A stretch of 36,178 bases of DNA from Candidatus Binataceae bacterium (lineage in GTDB: Bacteria > Desulfobacterota > Binatia > Binatales > Binataceae): NCBI GenBank assembly GCA_030037595.1, contig JASHQJ010000043.1, positions 1-36,178 of the forward strand. Reading direction: 5' to 3'. The stretch's first letter is position 1. Each line of letters opens with the position of its first letter. The notes below the pieces were generated by a model. That model saw only the letters and a list, made by a program, of their open reading frames with translations. It was not told the DNA's origin and searched no databases. The position numbers and the translations under genes were made by a program. Below, one piece after another: positions 16,105 through 25,697 of this stretch.

Positions 16105-18153
16105 ATGCCTGCGACACCTAGTCGGACCGATAGCGACGCCTCCCGCCGGCGCACTCTCAGTGAAATCCTGATTGGTCCGCCGCGCGACGTTCGCGATCCG
16201 CGCGTCTTCCATAACTTGTCGCTGGTCGCGTTTCTCGCGTGGGTGGGACTTGGCTCCGACGGCCTGAGTTCCTCGTGCTACGGCCCCGATGAGGCGTTCC
16301 GCGCGCTCGGCCCGCATCAGTACCTGGCGGTGTTTCTGGCGCTGATGACCGCGCTCACCGTGTTTGTGGTCTCGGCGTCATATTCGCAAACGATCGATCT
16401 GTTTCCGACGGGAGGCGGTGGATACCTGGTCGCGACGCGGTTGCTCGGACCGTACTTCGGACTCATCTCGGGCAGCGCCCTGATCGTCGATTACGTGCTG
16501 ACGATTTCGATGTCGATCGCGAGCGGCGCCGACGCGATCTTCAGTTTCCTTCCGCTCGAGTGGCAACTCGTCAAGTTCTGGTTCGTGTTGGCCGTCGTGC
16601 TCCTGATGATCGCGATGAATTTGCGCGGGGTGAAGGAGTCGGTGCTGTCGCTGCTGCCGATCTTTATCGCGTTCGTGCTCATGCATGCGTGGCTGGTCGG
16701 CTACGCGCTCTTGAGCCGCGCGTTCGTTTTCCCCCACGCGTTTCACGGTGCCGTGCATGAGGCCCGCCACGCTATCGACACTCTCGGCTTTGTCGCGATC
16801 GCGGCCATCTTCTTCCGCGCCTACAGCATGGGCGGCGGCACCTACACCGGAATCGAAGCGGTGAGCAACGGCCTCCCGATCCTGCGTGAGCCGCGCACTG
16901 TGACCGGCAAGCGCACGATGATCTACATGGCGTTCTCGCTCGCCTTCCTTGCCGGCGGCATTCTCATCGGCTACCTGCTCGAGAATGTGCAGCCGAGCGC
17001 CGGCGAGACTCTCAACGCCGTGCTCTTCAATCGCGTCGCCAGTGATTGGACCTTCTTCGGCGTTCCAGTCGGTCTCGAAATCATCACCTTCACGCTGATT
17101 ACCGAGGGGGCGCTGCTCTTCGTTGCGGCACAGACCGGGTTTATCGACGGGCCGCGCGTGCTCGCCACGATGGCGAATGATCGATGGCTGCCGCGTCGCT
17201 TCTCCAGCCTGAGTGCGCGGCTGGTGACGCAGGACGGCGTTCTTGCGATGGGCCTGGCGTCGTTCGTGATCCTGATCGGCACGCACGCCAAGGTCGATAT
17301 CCTGGTCGTGCTGTACGCGATCAACGTGTTCATCACATTCACTCTCTCGCAGCTTGGCATGAGCGTGCACTGGGTCCGCGAGCACAAGAGCGAGCCGCGA
17401 TGGCGCCGCAAGCTGCTCGTCAATGGAGTCGGATGCATCTTCACCGCCACAATCCTGGTCCTCACAATCCTCTTCAAGTTCGACCAGGGTGGATGGGTGA
17501 CGATCGCAATAACCCTGGCGCTGATCACAATTTGCTGGGCGGTACGCAGCCACTATCGGCGCGCCGCCGAAGCCGTCGGAGGGTTGGAGGCGGCGATCCT
17601 GCCCAAGTTGTACGAAGCCGAGAAAAAGGCGGCACCGCCGCTCGAGCTCGATGCGCCGACCGCTGCGATCCTGGTGAGCGGCTACAATGGCCTCGGCCTC
17701 GCAACGCTGATGTCAGTGAGCGAGTTGTTTCGGGGCGAGTTCCACAACGTGGTCTTCATCGGCGTCGGCGAGATTGATTCCGCGTTGCTAAAAGGTCCCG
17801 ACGAGATCCACGAGCTTGAGAATCGGCTAGCCGCGGACTTGCAGGAGTACTGCCAGATCGCCGGCGACATGGGGATGCATCCTGAGCTGCGCTCCGGGCT
17901 TTCCCCCGACGTGGTCGCCGAGCTGCGCCGGCTCTGCCTCGAAGTCGCGCACGAGTTTCCGCACGTCGTGTTTTTCGCCGGCAAGCTGATCTTCTCTAAC
18001 GAGGTGGAAGGCTTTATCGGGCGCTTCCTTCACAACCACACCTCGCTCGAACTGCAAGCCTGGTTGCAGGTCTATGGCCTAAGCCTCGTTATCCTGCCGG
18101 TGCGCGTCGGTGGTGCGTCGTCGCCGCGGCCGCTTCCCTCGGACGCGGGTTGA
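16105..18153 (+). CDS. APC-superfamily permease, KimA/YdaO-like
   Basis: A 682-residue inner-membrane transporter with about 12 hydrophobic segments in the first ~490 residues and a soluble C-terminal part of about 190 residues. The segment SYSQTIDLFPTGGGGYLVAT (about 92-111) followed by SGSALIVDYVLTISMSIASG resembles the KimA (YdaO) group, in which the B. subtilis member imports potassium. The early LGSDGLSSSCYGPDEAF also fits. Other APC amino-acid permeases remain possible. The start is ATG16105 with CTGGAG upstream. It follows folD by 88 nt and precedes the MATE gene by 69 nt on the same strand. Confidence 0.82.
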   Translation: MPATPSRTDSDASRRRTLSEILIGPPRDVRDPRVFHNLSLVAFLAWVGLGSDGLSSSCYGPDEAFRALGPHQYLAVFLALMTALTVFVVSASYSQTIDLFPTGGGGYLVATRLLGPYFGLISGSALIVDYVLTISMSIASGADAIFSFLPLEWQLVKFWFVLAVVLLMIAMNLRGVKESVLSLLPIFIAFVLMHAWLVGYALLSRAFVFPHAFHGAVHEARHAIDTLGFVAIAAIFFRAYSMGGGTYTGIEAVSNGLPILREPRTVTGKRTMIYMAFSLAFLAGGILIGYLLENVQPSAGETLNAVLFNRVASDWTFFGVPVGLEIITFTLITEGALLFVAAQTGFIDGPRVLATMANDRWLPRRFSSLSARLVTQDGVLAMGLASFVILIGTHAKVDILVVLYAINVFITFTLSQLGMSVHWVREHKSEPRWRRKLLVNGVGCIFTATILVLTILFKFDQGGWVTIAITLALITICWAVRSHYRRAAEAVGGLEAAILPKLYEAEKKAAPPLELDAPTAAILVSGYNGLGLATLMSVSELFRGEFHNVVFIGVGEIDSALLKGPDEIHELENRLAADLQEYCQIAGDMGMHPELRSGLSPDVVAELRRLCLEVAHEFPHVVFFAGKLIFSNEVEGFIGRFLHNHTSLELQAWLQVYGLSLVILPVRVGGASSPRPLPSDAG

Positions 18154-18222
18154 AAGCTGGCGCGCCTGCTCGAAACCCTCACTTGACTGGACACCTGCGG
18201 GCTGGCGTAACTGCTCACAATC

Positions 18223-19614
18223 ATGTCGGAGTTCCTCGAGTCGGTTCCGGAGCTCGCCACCGAGCCCGGGGCCGCGATCGCCCTGCCTCCAGTCGAAGCG
18301 ATGCGCACCGAGGTGTGGGCGCTTGCGTGGCCGGTGATCCTGTCGTTCGCGCTCGACTCGATCCTCGGGCTCGCCGCGATGCTGATGGTGGGGCGGCTCG
18401 GTGCGGAGGCTGTCGGCGCGGTCGGGCTCGCGACGCAGATCCTCGGCGCGGTGCGGGCCGGAATCGCCGCGGTGGGCACGGGGACAGTCGCGCTGGTGGC
18501 GCGCTATATCGGCGCGCAGGATCGAGAGGACGCCGAGGAGGTGCTCACGCAATCGGTGGTATTCGGCGTGCTCGTCTCAACCGTGATCGCGATCCCGGTG
18601 ATCGTCTTCGCGACGCCGCTGATGGGCCTCTTCCAGGTGAAGGGGCAGATGGCCGCGATGGGCGCGCGGTACTTGCGCGTCGTGATGCTCTCGGAACCCT
18701 TCCAGGGGATTTTCCTGATGTGCGCGTCGGGGCTCCGCGGCGCGGGCGACACGCGCACGCCGCTCTGGATCGGCGGCATCATCGACGTGCTTGCGATCTT
18801 CCTCAATTACGTTTTGATCTTCGGAAAATTCGGAATCCCGGCGCTCGGCGTCGATGGCTCGGCGTTCGCGACGCTGATCGCGATCGCGATCGGCGGACTG
18901 CTCTTCTTCTGGGCGCTCTCGTTCGAGGGGATGGTGCTCGGCTTTCGATGGGACAAGCTGTGGCCCGACTTCGGCCTCGGATGGCGAATCCTGCGCGTCG
19001 GCAATCCGGCCGCGATCGAGCAGCTCGTGATCCAGTTTGGCTTCGTCGCATATGTCGCGTTCGTCGCGCGCTACGGTGACAAGGAAGTCGCGGCGTATTT
19101 TATCGGCGTGCGCATCCTCGCACTCTCGTTCCTGCCGGGCTTCGGGTTTTCGGCGGCGTCGGCGACTCTCGTGGGACAAGGACTCGGCGCGCGCGACCCG
19201 GCGTTCTCGCGGCGCGCGGGATGGGAATCGACCGGCATGGCGGTCGTCCTGATGACGGCGATGGGCCTCGTGTTCATCGTGTTCGCGCGCCAGATCGCGG
19301 CGCTCTTCATCGACGATCACCAGGTCATCCTCTACACCGTGGCGTTTATGTACGCGCTCGGCGCGGCGCAGCCACTGATGGCCGTGGATTGGACGATCAC
19401 GGGCGCGCTGCGCGGCGCGGGCGACTCGCGCTTCCCGCTCTACGGCTCGCTCGCCGGTTTCTACGGAATGCGGCTCTTCCTGACGATCCTGATCTGGTAC
19501 CACCACGGCAACATCGTGTGGATTTGGTGGTCGCTCATCGCTGATTATATCGTGCGCTCAAGCCTCAAGACCTGGCGCTTCTGGGGCGGCAAGTGGGAGA
19601 CGGTCGAGGTCTGA
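18223..19614 (+). CDS. MATE family efflux transporter
   Basis: A 463-residue multidrug and toxin extrusion protein of the inner membrane with about 12 hydrophobic helices. Typical motifs are LAWPVILSFALDSILGLAAM and VGRLGAEAVGAVGLATQI at the N-terminus (about 30-70), GLRGAGDTRTPLWIG (about 169-183), and the second-half equivalent ITGALRGAGDSRFPLYGSL (about 395-413). MATE proteins export cationic compounds in exchange for Na+ or H+; the substrate is not evident. recD2 begins 81 nt downstream. Confidence 0.93.
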   Translation: MSEFLESVPELATEPGAAIALPPVEAMRTEVWALAWPVILSFALDSILGLAAMLMVGRLGAEAVGAVGLATQILGAVRAGIAAVGTGTVALVARYIGAQDREDAEEVLTQSVVFGVLVSTVIAIPVIVFATPLMGLFQVKGQMAAMGARYLRVVMLSEPFQGIFLMCASGLRGAGDTRTPLWIGGIIDVLAIFLNYVLIFGKFGIPALGVDGSAFATLIAIAIGGLLFFWALSFEGMVLGFRWDKLWPDFGLGWRILRVGNPAAIEQLVIQFGFVAYVAFVARYGDKEVAAYFIGVRILALSFLPGFGFSAASATLVGQGLGARDPAFSRRAGWESTGMAVVLMTAMGLVFIVFARQIAALFIDDHQVILYTVAFMYALGAAQPLMAVDWTITGALRGAGDSRFPLYGSLAGFYGMRLFLTILIWYHHGNIVWIWWSLIADYIVRSSLKTWRFWGGKWETVEV

Positions 19615-19695
19615 CGCGCGCCCGGCTGTTACGAAACTTCTTCCCAGGCCCTTTACGCGCTACGCACCGTTCGCGATCCTCGATCGGGGCGCCAT

Positions 19696-21867
19696 TTGAA
19701 TCCCGCCGAACATAACTCTGAGACGATCGAGGGCACGCTCGACCATCTGCTCTATGTCAACGAGCAGAACGGCTACTCGGTCGCCGTGCTGGCGGTGAGC
19801 GGCGCGAACGGCGAACTGACACGCGTCACCGTGGTGGGCGATCTCAGCGGGGTCGAGGTCGGCTCGATCATTCGCGCGCAGGGCCGGATGGAGAAGCATC
19901 CGCGCTTCGGCGACCAGTTCAAGGTGCTCGACTTCGAGACGCTCCGTCCCGCGGGCGCGGTCGCACTCGAGCGCTACCTCGCGTCGGAGATTCATGGCGT
20001 GGGCCCGGCGCTCGCGCGGCGTATCGCGGAGTACTTCGGCGAGAGTCTCGGCGAGGTGCTCGACACGATGCCGGATCGGATGCGCGAAGTGCCGGGCATC
20101 GGGCGCGTCGTGGCGGAGCGGATCAAGACGGCGTGGCGCGATTCGTCGGGGCTCCGCGAGCTCACCGTTTTTCTCCGCGGTCACGGAATCGCCGCGGCGC
20201 ACGCACGGCGCATCCATCAGACGTACGGCAAGAACGCTCTGGAAGGTGTCAAGCGCGATCCTTACGTGCTCGCGCGCACGATTCATGGAATCGGATTTCG
20301 CACCGCCGACGCCGTCGCCGAGAAGCTCGGCATCCCGCGCAACTCGATTCAGCGCGCGCGCGCCGCGGTTCGGTATGTGCTCGAGCGCTCGGCTGACGAG
20401 GGTCACGTTTACGCGCCGCTCGAGTATATCGAGGGTCAGTTCCAGAGTGCGCTCGAAATGAATTCCGATCTCGCCGACGAGGCCGTCGAGGAACTGGCCA
20501 AGGCCGACGAGGTGGTCGTCGAGCGCGCTGCCGAGCACACCGCCGTTTACCTGAAGCCGCTGCACGAGGCGGAAAGCAACGTCGCACAACGCCTCAAGGA
20601 ACTCGACGCGGCCAAACCCATCGCTGCTCCAGTCGTCGAGCACGCCGTCGCGGCCGCTCTCAAAGCCGCCGAGATTCAACTCTCGCTCGAGCAGGTTCAG
20701 GCGCTGCGAACGGCGCTTCGAAGCCGCGTCACCGTTATTACTGGAGGACCCGGCACCGGCAAGACGACGCTCCTCAAGTCGATTATCGTGGCGCTCGACG
20801 ATGTTGGCCTGAAACCTACCCTCGCTGCGCCGACTGGGCGCGCGGCGCGACGCCTCAAGGAGGCGACCGGCCGCGATGCAAAAACCATTCATCGCCTGCT
20901 CGAATACGCGCCCGAGACGGGAGGATTCATCCGCGGCAAGGAATTTCCGCTGAAAGCGAATTTCGTCATCGTCGATGAGGCCTCGATGATGGATATCGAG
21001 CTCGCGGCGAATCTGCTCGCGGCGCTGATGCCGAATTGCTCGCTGCTGCTCGTGGGAGATCGCGATCAGCTTCCTTCGGTCGGGCCGGGCAGCGTGCTGA
21101 AGGACGTGATCGCGTCGGAGCTGGTGCCGGTGGTTGCGCTGCACGAGGTTTATCGGCAAGCGCGCCAGAGCATGATCATCGCCAACGCGCATCGCCTGAA
21201 CCGCGGCGAGTTTCCGATCATCTCGAACGATCCTGAAGGTGATTTCTTTTTCTTCGAGCGCGCCGCGCCCGAAGAAGTGATGGCGACGATCAAGCAGCTG
21301 GTGCATCAGCGGCTCGTCGGCCGCTTCGGCATCAACGATCCGCGCGACATCCAGGTGCTGACGCCCATGAATCGGGGGCCGCTCGGCACGCACGCGCTGA
21401 ATCACGAGTTGCAGGCACTGCTCAATCCGAGGGGCCCCGAGCTTCGCGCGGGAGATCGCACGCTGCGCGACGGCGACCGCGTCATCCAGCTGCGCAACAA
21501 CTACGACAAGGGTATCTTCAACGGCTCGATCGGCCGTATCGTGAACGTCAACGCGGAGAAGGGGCGCATCACGATCGCGTTCGAAGAAGCGCACGCCGAT
21601 TACGATTTGTCGGAGCTCGACGAGATTGGCCTCGCGTATGCGATCTCGGTGCACAAGAGCCAGGGTAGCCAGTATCGCGCCGTGGTGATGCCGATACATC
21701 CGAGCCACTACCTCATGCTTCGGCGAAACCTGCTGTACACGGCGATCACGCGGGCTGAGCGGGTTTGCGTGCTGGTCGGTACGAAGAGCGCGCTGCAGCA
21801 GGCGGTGCGCAACCAGGACGAGCGCCGACGTTTCAGCCGCCTCGCAGAGCGGCTTCACGTTGACTAG
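19696..21867 (+). CDS. recD2: ATP-dependent RecD-like DNA helicase RecD2
   Basis: A superfamily 1B 5'-3' helicase acting outside a RecBCD complex in DNA repair or replication restart. It has 723 residues. An N-terminal OB-like domain (ETIEGTLDHLLYVNEQNGYS) is followed by tandem helix-hairpin-helix elements (HGVGPALARRIAEYFG, VPGIGRVVAERI, about 97-140). Walker A is GGPGTGKTT (about 350) and Walker B VDEASMMD (about 425). Motif VI-type text follows (SVHKSQGSQY and LLYTAITRAE, about 651-690). The start is TTG19696, supported by the family N-terminus and a GGGG stretch upstream; no ATG is close. It ends one base short of the convergent Yip1 gene. Confidence 0.95.
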   Translation: MNPAEHNSETIEGTLDHLLYVNEQNGYSVAVLAVSGANGELTRVTVVGDLSGVEVGSIIRAQGRMEKHPRFGDQFKVLDFETLRPAGAVALERYLASEIHGVGPALARRIAEYFGESLGEVLDTMPDRMREVPGIGRVVAERIKTAWRDSSGLRELTVFLRGHGIAAAHARRIHQTYGKNALEGVKRDPYVLARTIHGIGFRTADAVAEKLGIPRNSIQRARAAVRYVLERSADEGHVYAPLEYIEGQFQSALEMNSDLADEAVEELAKADEVVVERAAEHTAVYLKPLHEAESNVAQRLKELDAAKPIAAPVVEHAVAAALKAAEIQLSLEQVQALRTALRSRVTVITGGPGTGKTTLLKSIIVALDDVGLKPTLAAPTGRAARRLKEATGRDAKTIHRLLEYAPETGGFIRGKEFPLKANFVIVDEASMMDIELAANLLAALMPNCSLLLVGDRDQLPSVGPGSVLKDVIASELVPVVALHEVYRQARQSMIIANAHRLNRGEFPIISNDPEGDFFFFERAAPEEVMATIKQLVHQRLVGRFGINDPRDIQVLTPMNRGPLGTHALNHELQALLNPRGPELRAGDRTLRDGDRVIQLRNNYDKGIFNGSIGRIVNVNAEKGRITIAFEEAHADYDLSELDEIGLAYAISVHKSQGSQYRAVVMPIHPSHYLMLRRNLLYTAITRAERVCVLVGTKSALQQAVRNQDERRRFSRLAERLHVD

Positions 21868-21868
21868 C

Positions 21869-22513
21869 TCACGCGCTTCCGCCTTGTGAAACGTACGCAG
21901 CGAGGATAACGAGGCTGAGAATGGCAAGCGCGAAGGCTGCGACTATCAGGATCGCGAGCAGCGCGCGCCACGCCGAGAAGCGATGCACCTCGCCGATACA
22001 TTTGACTGACAGCACGAAGCCCCACACCCCCAGCACGAAGTGAACGCCGCCGAGCTTGATCAGCGGCTCGCCCATCTTGGGCAGGCCGTTGATGCCGACC
22101 TCGGGCGGCGTCAGCAGTCCTACCAGGAGCGCGATGATGCTTGCGCTCGCCGCGGTGATCGTCGGGATCTCTGACCATGCGATCGCCGCGCGCATTTCGA
22201 TCGCGCGCCCGACGCCGCCGATCGCACGTCCCGCCCAGGTCACGAGGCCGCCGTTCACGTAGAGCGCGATGATGCCGAAAATCGACGCGCCGACCACCTC
22301 GATCGCGACCTGGAATGGCCACCACGGCGGAGTCTTGCTGCCTGACATGACGGCCATCCACTGACGCTCGAGAGTCGTGAGCACCGGCGCGAGCATCGCG
22401 AGGATTATCACGCTGCGGCGCGGATTAATCTCGATAATGCGGCGGATCGTGGCGCGCGGCTCGGTCCAGATCGTGAAGTAGGGTGCGATCGAGTCGGCAG
22501 TTCCGTTGGCCAT
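21869..22513 (-). CDS. YIP1 family membrane protein
   Basis: A 214-residue integral membrane protein with about five hydrophobic segments. The opening YFTIWTEPRATIRRIIEINP is characteristic of bacterial Yip1-domain proteins, in which the region before the first helix carries W..PR.T...I. The function of bacterial members is not known. It sits alone on the minus strand, tail-to-tail with recD2 at a 1-nt gap and 120 nt downstream of msrA, so it may share the msrA transcript. Confidence 0.82.
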   Translation of the reverse strand: MANGTADSIAPYFTIWTEPRATIRRIIEINPRRSVIILAMLAPVLTTLERQWMAVMSGSKTPPWWPFQVAIEVVGASIFGIIALYVNGGLVTWAGRAIGGVGRAIEMRAAIAWSEIPTITAASASIIALLVGLLTPPEVGINGLPKMGEPLIKLGGVHFVLGVWGFVLSVKCIGEVHRFSAWRALLAILIVAAFALAILSLVILAAYVSQGGSA

Positions 22514-22633
22514 CGGCGTCAGAGGGGCGCGAAGAACGCTAGCATCCCGGATTGCACCACGACAGCGCGTAGCGGTCGTCAGAAATGGGAATCAGGGCAG
22601 AGAAGGATGACCTTGCCGGTATCGTATCAGCCG

Positions 22634-23218
22634 CTACGCATGAGTCCCTGCGGCTTCGCCCCACAACTGGCGCAATCTGTAGTCGCGGCCGCAGCTCACC
22701 CGGTACATCCCGTACGCGATTTTGTGCGTGCGGCAGTACTGCTGGTGATAATCCTCGGCTGGGTAAAACGTCGATGCGGGAACGATCTCAGTGACGATCG
22801 GCTCTTTGAAGGGCTTTGTCTTGTCGAGTTCGACCAGCGACCCCCTGGCTTCTTTTTCCTGCTCGGGACCGTGAAAGAAAATCGCGGTGCGGTACTGGGT
22901 ACCCTCGTCGCAGAACTGCTGATCGCGCATGGTCGGATCGATGTTGTGCCAGAAGATGTCGAGCAGTTTCCGATAGCTGATCTTCATGGGATCGAAAGTG
23001 AGCTCGATGGCTTCGGCGTGACCGGTCATGCCGCTGCAGACCTGATCGTAGGTTGGGTTCGGAGTGTGCCCGCCCGTGTATCCGACCTGCGTTGAAAGTA
23101 CGCCGGGAATTCCGTCGAATGCGGGTTCCATGCACCAGAAGCAGCCGCCCGCGAACGTTGCCTTAGATACCTTGCCGTTGGTCGGAAGCTCGTTTATGCC
23201 GTCGCCTGATTCACTCAT
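22634..23218 (-). CDS. msrA: Peptide methionine-S-sulfoxide reductase MsrA
   Basis: Reduces the S-epimer of methionine sulfoxide in proteins and free Met. The 194-residue protein has the catalytic motif GCFWCMEPAF (about residues 25-34), then GVLSTQVGYTGG, GHAEAIELTFDP, and a C-terminal Cys in SCGRDYRLRQLWGE that could serve as the resolving residue. ATG23218 is chosen over GTG23236 because GGAAGAA lies just upstream. The upstream gene on this strand is the molybdenum hydroxylase subunit, 68 nt away, so the two may form one transcription unit. Confidence 0.95.
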   Translation of the reverse strand: MSESGDGINELPTNGKVSKATFAGGCFWCMEPAFDGIPGVLSTQVGYTGGHTPNPTYDQVCSGMTGHAEAIELTFDPMKISYRKLLDIFWHNIDPTMRDQQFCDEGTQYRTAIFFHGPEQEKEARGSLVELDKTKPFKEPIVTEIVPASTFYPAEDYHQQYCRTHKIAYGMYRVSCGRDYRLRQLWGEAAGTHA

Positions 23219-23286
23219 CGCACTTCTTCCTACCACGCCGACCCGCTAGCCCTGCAACAGGTAGGGAGGTGCTGGTCGGACGCTGT

Positions 23287-25593
23287 TCAATCGGCGGCGG
23301 CGTTTGCCATCTCCGCTGCGGCGGCTTGCCTTCTGAGAATCGCTTTCAGCAGGCGCGGCGGAGACATCGGCAATTCAGTCATCCGCACGCCGATTGCGTT
23401 GTATATCGCGTTCGCCACCGCCGCCGGCGGCGGCACGATCGAGACTTCTCCCACGCCGCGAATGCCGAGCGGATGCGCGGGATTGGGCACCTCGACGATC
23501 ACCGTTTCGATGAGCGGGAGGTCGAGGCAGGTCGGCATCCGATAGTCGAGCAGACCCGTGTTGCGAAGCCTTCCGTCGCGGTCGTAAACGTATTCCTCGT
23601 TAAGGGCCCATCCAATGCCCTGCGCGGTGCCGCCCTGCATCTGGCCTTCAACGTAGCTCGGATGAATTGCGCGTCCGGCGTCCTGCGCGATCGTACATCG
23701 CAGGAGCCTGACTTTGCCGGTATCCGGATCGACTTCTACGTCCACCATCGTCGAGGCAAACGCGGGCGCCGCGTTGCGCGCATTGATCGTCGCTTTGCCC
23801 GTAACCGGGCCGCCCGTTTTCGCGAGCTGCCGGCAGAGCTGCTTGACCGAGAGCGGTGAAATCTTTGCGTCGGCGGTGCTGAACACGCCGTCGGCAAATT
23901 CGATTTCGTCGGGCTTCTTATCCCAGAGGCGCGCCGCACGTTCCTTGAGCTGACGGAGGACGTCGTGCGCCGCTTCGTAAACGGCCTGCCCGCTCGCGAG
24001 CGTCGTCCGGCTTCCTCCCGTGACGTCGGTATGACCGATGCTGTCGGTATCGCCCACCAGAGGCCGCACGCTGGTTACGTCGAGGCCCAGCACTTCAGCC
24101 GTGATTATCGCCATTGAGGCGCGCGAGCCGCCGATGTCGACCGAACCGGTCATGACGCTCGCGGTGCCATCGACATGAAGATTGACGACTGCGGATGACT
24201 GAAGCCCGGCGTTGAACCAGAAGCCCGACGCGAAGCCGCGGCCGCGGAACGCTCCGTCGATCTTCGACTTGTTTTGTGGCGAGTTCTTGATCGCTTCGAG
24301 CGTCTCCAGATAGCCGATTCGTTTGAACGGCGGTCCGGCTGATTGAGCGCTGCCCTCCCGCACCGCGTTGATGATCCGGAAGTCGATCGGATCGATGCGG
24401 CACAAGCTCGCCAGCTCGTCGATAACGGACTCCGATGCGAACGCGGCGTTGCTCGCGCCGGGAGCGCGATAGGCCGCGGTCTTCGGGCGGTTGACGATCA
24501 CGTCGTAGGCGTCGATCACGAAATTCGGAATCTGGTACGAAGCGATGATCGTCATTGCGCCCGCGCCAACGGGTGATCCGGGGAAGGCGCCCGCTTCGTA
24601 AGCCATCCAGATTTCGGCGGCGACGAGTTTGCCGTCGCGCGTCGCGCCCATCTTGCAGCGAATTTTCGAGCCCGAGGTTGGTCCGGTCGCGCGCAGAACT
24701 TCGGCCCGCGTCATCACCATCTTCACCGGCCGCCCGGTCTTCTTCGAGAGCAAGACGGCGAGCGGCTCCAAGTAGATTCCAAGCTTGCCCCCGAAGCCGC
24801 CGCCGATTTCCGCGGGAACCACCTTGATGTGTCCTTCCGCCATCTGCAGGACCTGCGAGGTCAGCGATCGCACCGCGAAGGTGCCCTGCGTCGAGCAGTA
24901 GATGGTCGCGAAACCGTTATTGCTGTAGATGCCGACGGCGTTGTGCGGTTCGATGTACCCTTGATGCACCATCGCCGTGGTAAATTCGCGTTCGACCACG
25001 AAGTCGGCGGCGGCGAAGCCCTCGGTGAGTTCTCCGCGGCTGAAACGGACATGGTTGGCGATGTTGGTTTCCTTGTCCGGCCCCTCTTCCTTGTTCCTCA
25101 GCTCAGGGAGGATGATCGGCGCGCCCGGTTTCATCGCCGCGTTTATGGTCATCGCACTCGGAAGCACCTCGTACTCGACCTCGATCAAGTTCAGAGCTTC
25201 ATCGGCGATGTGAATGTTCGAGGCGGCGACGGCGGCGATCGCGTGGCCGTCGTACAGCACCTTGTCGCGCGCCAGCACGTTGAGCGAAATGTAGCGGGAA
25301 TTCACCGCTCCTTCGCCCAGATTCTCGGTACGGCTCATGATATCAGGCAGGTCGGCGCCCGTGATTATCGCGGCGACTCCAGGCAGGCGCGCAGCCCTGG
25401 CGGTGTTGATGGATTTGATTCGCGCGTGAGCATGGGGACTGCGCAGCACTTTCGCGTGAAGCATGCCGGGGAAGGAGTAGTCAGCGCCGTACTTGGCGCG
25501 CCCTGTCACCTTGTCGATACCGTCGTGGCGGATCGGCCGGGTGCCGATTACCCGGTAGGGAACGGAACGAGCTGCCGCGTTGTCTTCTGCCAT
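23287..25593 (-). CDS. Xanthine dehydrogenase-family molybdopterin-binding subunit (orphan)
   Basis: A 768-residue large subunit of the xanthine oxidase/aldehyde oxidase/CO dehydrogenase family, which hydroxylates aldehydes or N-heterocycles at a molybdenum centre. The N-terminal domain carries GRAKYGADYSFPGMLHAKVLRSPHAHARI (quoted as two parts: GRAKYGADYSF and LRSPHAHARI). Mo-pterin motifs follow: EIGGGFGGK (about 264), AYRAPGAS (about 374-381), and the catalytic Glu in IRGVGEVSIVPP near the C-terminus. AYRCSFR of true CO dehydrogenase is absent, so an aldehyde or purine-like substrate is more likely. GAGG precedes ATG25593. No 2Fe-2S or FAD subunit gene is adjacent on either side, which is unusual for this three-subunit enzyme class. 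Confidence 0.92.
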   Translation of the reverse strand: MAEDNAAARSVPYRVIGTRPIRHDGIDKVTGRAKYGADYSFPGMLHAKVLRSPHAHARIKSINTARAARLPGVAAIITGADLPDIMSRTENLGEGAVNSRYISLNVLARDKVLYDGHAIAAVAASNIHIADEALNLIEVEYEVLPSAMTINAAMKPGAPIILPELRNKEEGPDKETNIANHVRFSRGELTEGFAAADFVVEREFTTAMVHQGYIEPHNAVGIYSNNGFATIYCSTQGTFAVRSLTSQVLQMAEGHIKVVPAEIGGGFGGKLGIYLEPLAVLLSKKTGRPVKMVMTRAEVLRATGPTSGSKIRCKMGATRDGKLVAAEIWMAYEAGAFPGSPVGAGAMTIIASYQIPNFVIDAYDVIVNRPKTAAYRAPGASNAAFASESVIDELASLCRIDPIDFRIINAVREGSAQSAGPPFKRIGYLETLEAIKNSPQNKSKIDGAFRGRGFASGFWFNAGLQSSAVVNLHVDGTASVMTGSVDIGGSRASMAIITAEVLGLDVTSVRPLVGDTDSIGHTDVTGGSRTTLASGQAVYEAAHDVLRQLKERAARLWDKKPDEIEFADGVFSTADAKISPLSVKQLCRQLAKTGGPVTGKATINARNAAPAFASTMVDVEVDPDTGKVRLLRCTIAQDAGRAIHPSYVEGQMQGGTAQGIGWALNEEYVYDRDGRLRNTGLLDYRMPTCLDLPLIETVIVEVPNPAHPLGIRGVGEVSIVPPPAAVANAIYNAIGVRMTELPMSPPRLLKAILRRQAAAAEMANAAAD

Positions 25594-25639
25594 CGGAGCC
25601 TCACTGAATCGGCCGATGTTCCTCGTGGCCAGATTTCAT

Positions 25640-25669
25640 TTGACCAGCGCCAGCTTCGGACGCTATGCC
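25640..25669 (+). promoter_or_regulatory. Candidate promoter for the ALDH 2-ALDH 3 unit
   Basis: TTGACC (25640-25645) and TATGCC (25664-25669) are separated by 18 nt, within the sigma-70 range, though the -10 box is poor. The element lies in the 203-bp divergent gap between the molybdenum subunit gene and ALDH 2. Confidence 0.3.
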
Positions 25670-25683
25670 ATTAACCGAGCGTA

Positions 25684-25697
25684 ATGACAATTATCAT
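25684..25697. promoter_or_regulatory. Imperfect palindrome, possible operator
   Basis: ATGACAATTATCAT is a 14-bp palindrome with one mismatched pair, A+T-rich in a G+C-rich setting. It lies just after the candidate promoter in the divergent gap between the molybdenum subunit and ALDH 2 genes. Its position would suit a repressor, but no regulator gene is adjacent. Confidence 0.3.

Noticed and set aside
16378-17553. 391-residue minus-strand ORF inside the KimA-like gene
   Set aside because: Antisense shadow of a membrane protein gene; charged and repetitive with no motif.
19660-21927. 755-residue minus-strand ORF opposite recD2
   Set aside because: It mirrors the recD2 frame, is extremely His/Arg/Asp-rich as antisense of G+C-rich coding DNA is, and has no domain I can recognise.
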